NCBI GenBank assembly: GCA_045592745.1
Contig: JAZNVH010000036.1
Span: forward strand, 1-31,407
DNA: 31,407 nt
DNA from: Aphodoplasma sp045592745
Lineage (GTDB): Bacteria; Bacillota; Clostridia; UBA1381; UMGS1253
Direction: 5' to 3'
The notes under the pieces are model-generated. The model was given only the letters and a program-made list of their open reading frames with translations. It ran no database searches and was not told the DNA's origin. The position numbers were made by a program, and so were the translations under genes. Shown here one piece after another: positions 30,341 to 31,407 of this stretch. Positions within the stretch are counted from its first letter, which is position 1. Every line of letters starts with the position of its first letter.

Positions 30341-31213
30341 TTATCTTATTTTATCATAAAGCGCATCTGACAGAGCGCAGAACTGTTCGAGTGAAAGCTC
30401 TTCACCACGGGCGTTTTCGCCAAAACCGAGACTTAGCACGACTTGTTTGATTTCTTCTTTTGGGATTGTATAAATTCCCGAGCCGCAAAGCGCATTTACA
30501 AGAGTTTTTCTTCTTTGTCCAAATGCGGCATGCACCGTTTTAAAAAATGCTTTTTCGCTGATTGGTGAAACGGGCGGTTTTTCTCGCATAGTGAGCTTTA
30601 CAACCGCAGAGTCAACCTTTGGTGGTGGCATAAATGAGCTTGCCGGCACGATTGTGACCATTTCGGGTATGCAGTGATATGCAACGAGCACTGATAAAGA
30701 TGAGTAGTTTTTTGTTTTTGGACCGGCGCACAGACGCTGCGCAACCTCTTTTTGTACCATTACCACGATGCTTTTTACATGAAGAGATTCGTCCTCCAAA
30801 AGACGCGTCAAAATCGGTGTTGTTATATAATAAGGAAGATTTGCGGCGATAGACACGTCGGTGCAGTCTGAAAAATTTTCTTCGATGAGTGCCGGCAAAT
30901 CGACTTTTAACACGTCATCGTTTATTATTTTGACGTTTTCAAATTCGTCAAGTGTTTCATCAAGCACGGGCAGAAGTCTTGTGTCTATTTCTATTGAAAC
31001 CGCTTTTTTTGCATTTTTTGCAAGCGCTGATGTAAGAACGCCAAAGCCGGGGCCGATTTCGAGTGCGCCGGAGGCTTCTGTAAGATTTGCGGCAGCAACG
31101 ATTTCGTCAAGCACACCCGGGTCGCAAAGAAAATTTTGTCCAAGGCCTTTACTCATATTAAAGCCGTACTTGTTTTTAATATATCGTATTGTTTGAGGTG
31201 ATGTTAAATCCAT
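30341..31213 (-). CDS. rsmA: 16S rRNA dimethyladenosine transferase KsgA/RsmA
   Basis: Dimethylates two adjacent adenosines near the 3' end of 16S rRNA during small-subunit maturation. The 290 residues start with SKGLGQNFL, then the SAM-binding ALEIGPGFGVLTSALA, the acidic VSIEIDTRLLPVL, the target-base motif NLPYYITTPIL, and the C-terminal helical domain with FGQRRKTLVNAL. The ATG at 31213 has GGAGG 5 bases upstream; an in-frame TTG at 31225 lies inside the ribosome site and is rejected. Single gene with its own promoter. It is also origin-proximal in Bacillus subtilis. Confidence 0.97.
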   Translation of the reverse strand: MDLTSPQTIRYIKNKYGFNMSKGLGQNFLCDPGVLDEIVAAANLTEASGALEIGPGFGVLTSALAKNAKKAVSIEIDTRLLPVLDETLDEFENVKIINDDVLKVDLPALIEENFSDCTDVSIAANLPYYITTPILTRLLEDESLHVKSIVVMVQKEVAQRLCAGPKTKNYSSLSVLVAYHCIPEMVTIVPASSFMPPPKVDSAVVKLTMREKPPVSPISEKAFFKTVHAAFGQRRKTLVNALCGSGIYTIPKEEIKQVVLSLGFGENARGEELSLEQFCALSDALYDKIR

Positions 31214-31244
31214 AGTGTCCTCCAAATAGTAAAATATTTATTAC

Positions 31245-31273
31245 AGTATACAATATGTTGTTTAAAAAAGCAA
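31245..31273 (-). promoter_or_regulatory. Promoter of ksgA/rsmA
   Basis: On the minus strand TTGCTT (31268-31273), 17 bases, TATACT (31245-31250). Confidence 0.55.
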
Positions 31274-31326
31274 GTGGACTGATGTAGTATATGTTATATA
31301 CAGGATAAGAAGAAACTTAGTACAAG

Positions 31327-31395
31327 AAAAAACATAAAAAAATATAAAAAAATATTAAAAAAAGTGTTGACAAGGGTTAAAAAAGGTGGTATACT
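31327..31395 (+). promoter_or_regulatory. Strong promoter with phased A-tracts, reading out of the window
   Basis: TTGACA (31367-31372), 17 bases, TATACT (31390-31395). Immediately upstream are four A-tracts (31327-31332, 31336-31342, 31346-31352, 31357-31363) spaced by about one helical turn, which would curve the DNA or act as an UP element. This layout suits a stable-RNA or highly expressed operon beyond the edge. Confidence 0.8.
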
Positions 31396-31407
31396 AAATC
31401 ACGTCGC

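Noticed and set aside
1..31407. CRISPR array, insertion sequence, integrase or prophage
   Set aside because: No regularly spaced direct repeats, transposase, recombinase or phage structural motifs were found in any gene.

Overview
The window looks like the chromosome of a low-GC, Gram-positive anaerobe of the class Clostridia. The evidence is strong AGGAGG-type ribosome sites, TTGACA/TATAAT promoters with 17-base spacers, a WalRK two-component system, the soj/spo0J-type parAB locus with DUF4446, a short-form HisG with HisZ, and two secreted proteins carrying copper-amine-oxidase-like 'stalk' domains. I cannot place it below class. Nothing looks like a prophage, conjugative element, insertion sequence or CRISPR array. 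Most genes are ordinary housekeeping genes.

Layout, left to right. At 1-3.1 kb are the end of a Dabb-domain gene and, convergent to it, walR-walK. At 3.3-6.0 kb is a patchier stretch: a secreted SleB-type wall hydrolase, a structured-RNA/small-ORF locus between near-identical terminator palindromes, a bacterial PH-domain protein, a four-helix-bundle (S23/Avd-like) protein and AT-rich repeats. Seven tRNA genes (Val, Asp, Phe, Gly, Cys, Glu and a CAU tRNA) run leftward at 6.08-6.82 kb behind a consensus promoter. At 7.0-10.4 kb are galU-hslO and an M18 aminopeptidase. At 10.6-14.0 kb is a partial histidine operon, hisZ-hisG-hisA-hisIE, on the plus strand.

At 14.0-18.2 kb a leftward operon reads parA-parB-DUF4446-(membrane/coiled-coil protein)-serS, with two perfect parS sites just upstream of parA. 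A divergent membrane glycosyltransferase follows. At 20-23.7 kb is the polyamine transporter operon potABCD, then a parvulin-type foldase with ung, then a 0.3-kb AT-rich gap holding a cluster of DnaA-box-like sequences. At 26.4-31.2 kb are nth (leftward), glyA, a PfkB-family sugar kinase coupled to a cysteine-cluster protein (all rightward), and ksgA/rsmA (leftward). The right edge ends in a consensus promoter behind four phased A-tracts.

The main inference is that the window is close to the replication origin. It holds parS/parAB, serS, walRK and ksgA, all origin-proximal in Bacillus subtilis. Genes left of about 26 kb are mostly leftward, and the DnaA-box cluster at 26.04-26.31 kb is a candidate oriC not next to dnaA in this window. 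Other items for a second look are the structured-RNA/small-ORF locus at 4.15-4.48 kb, a compound hairpin at 23.84-23.92 kb and a compact multi-hairpin element at 30.18-30.27 kb.
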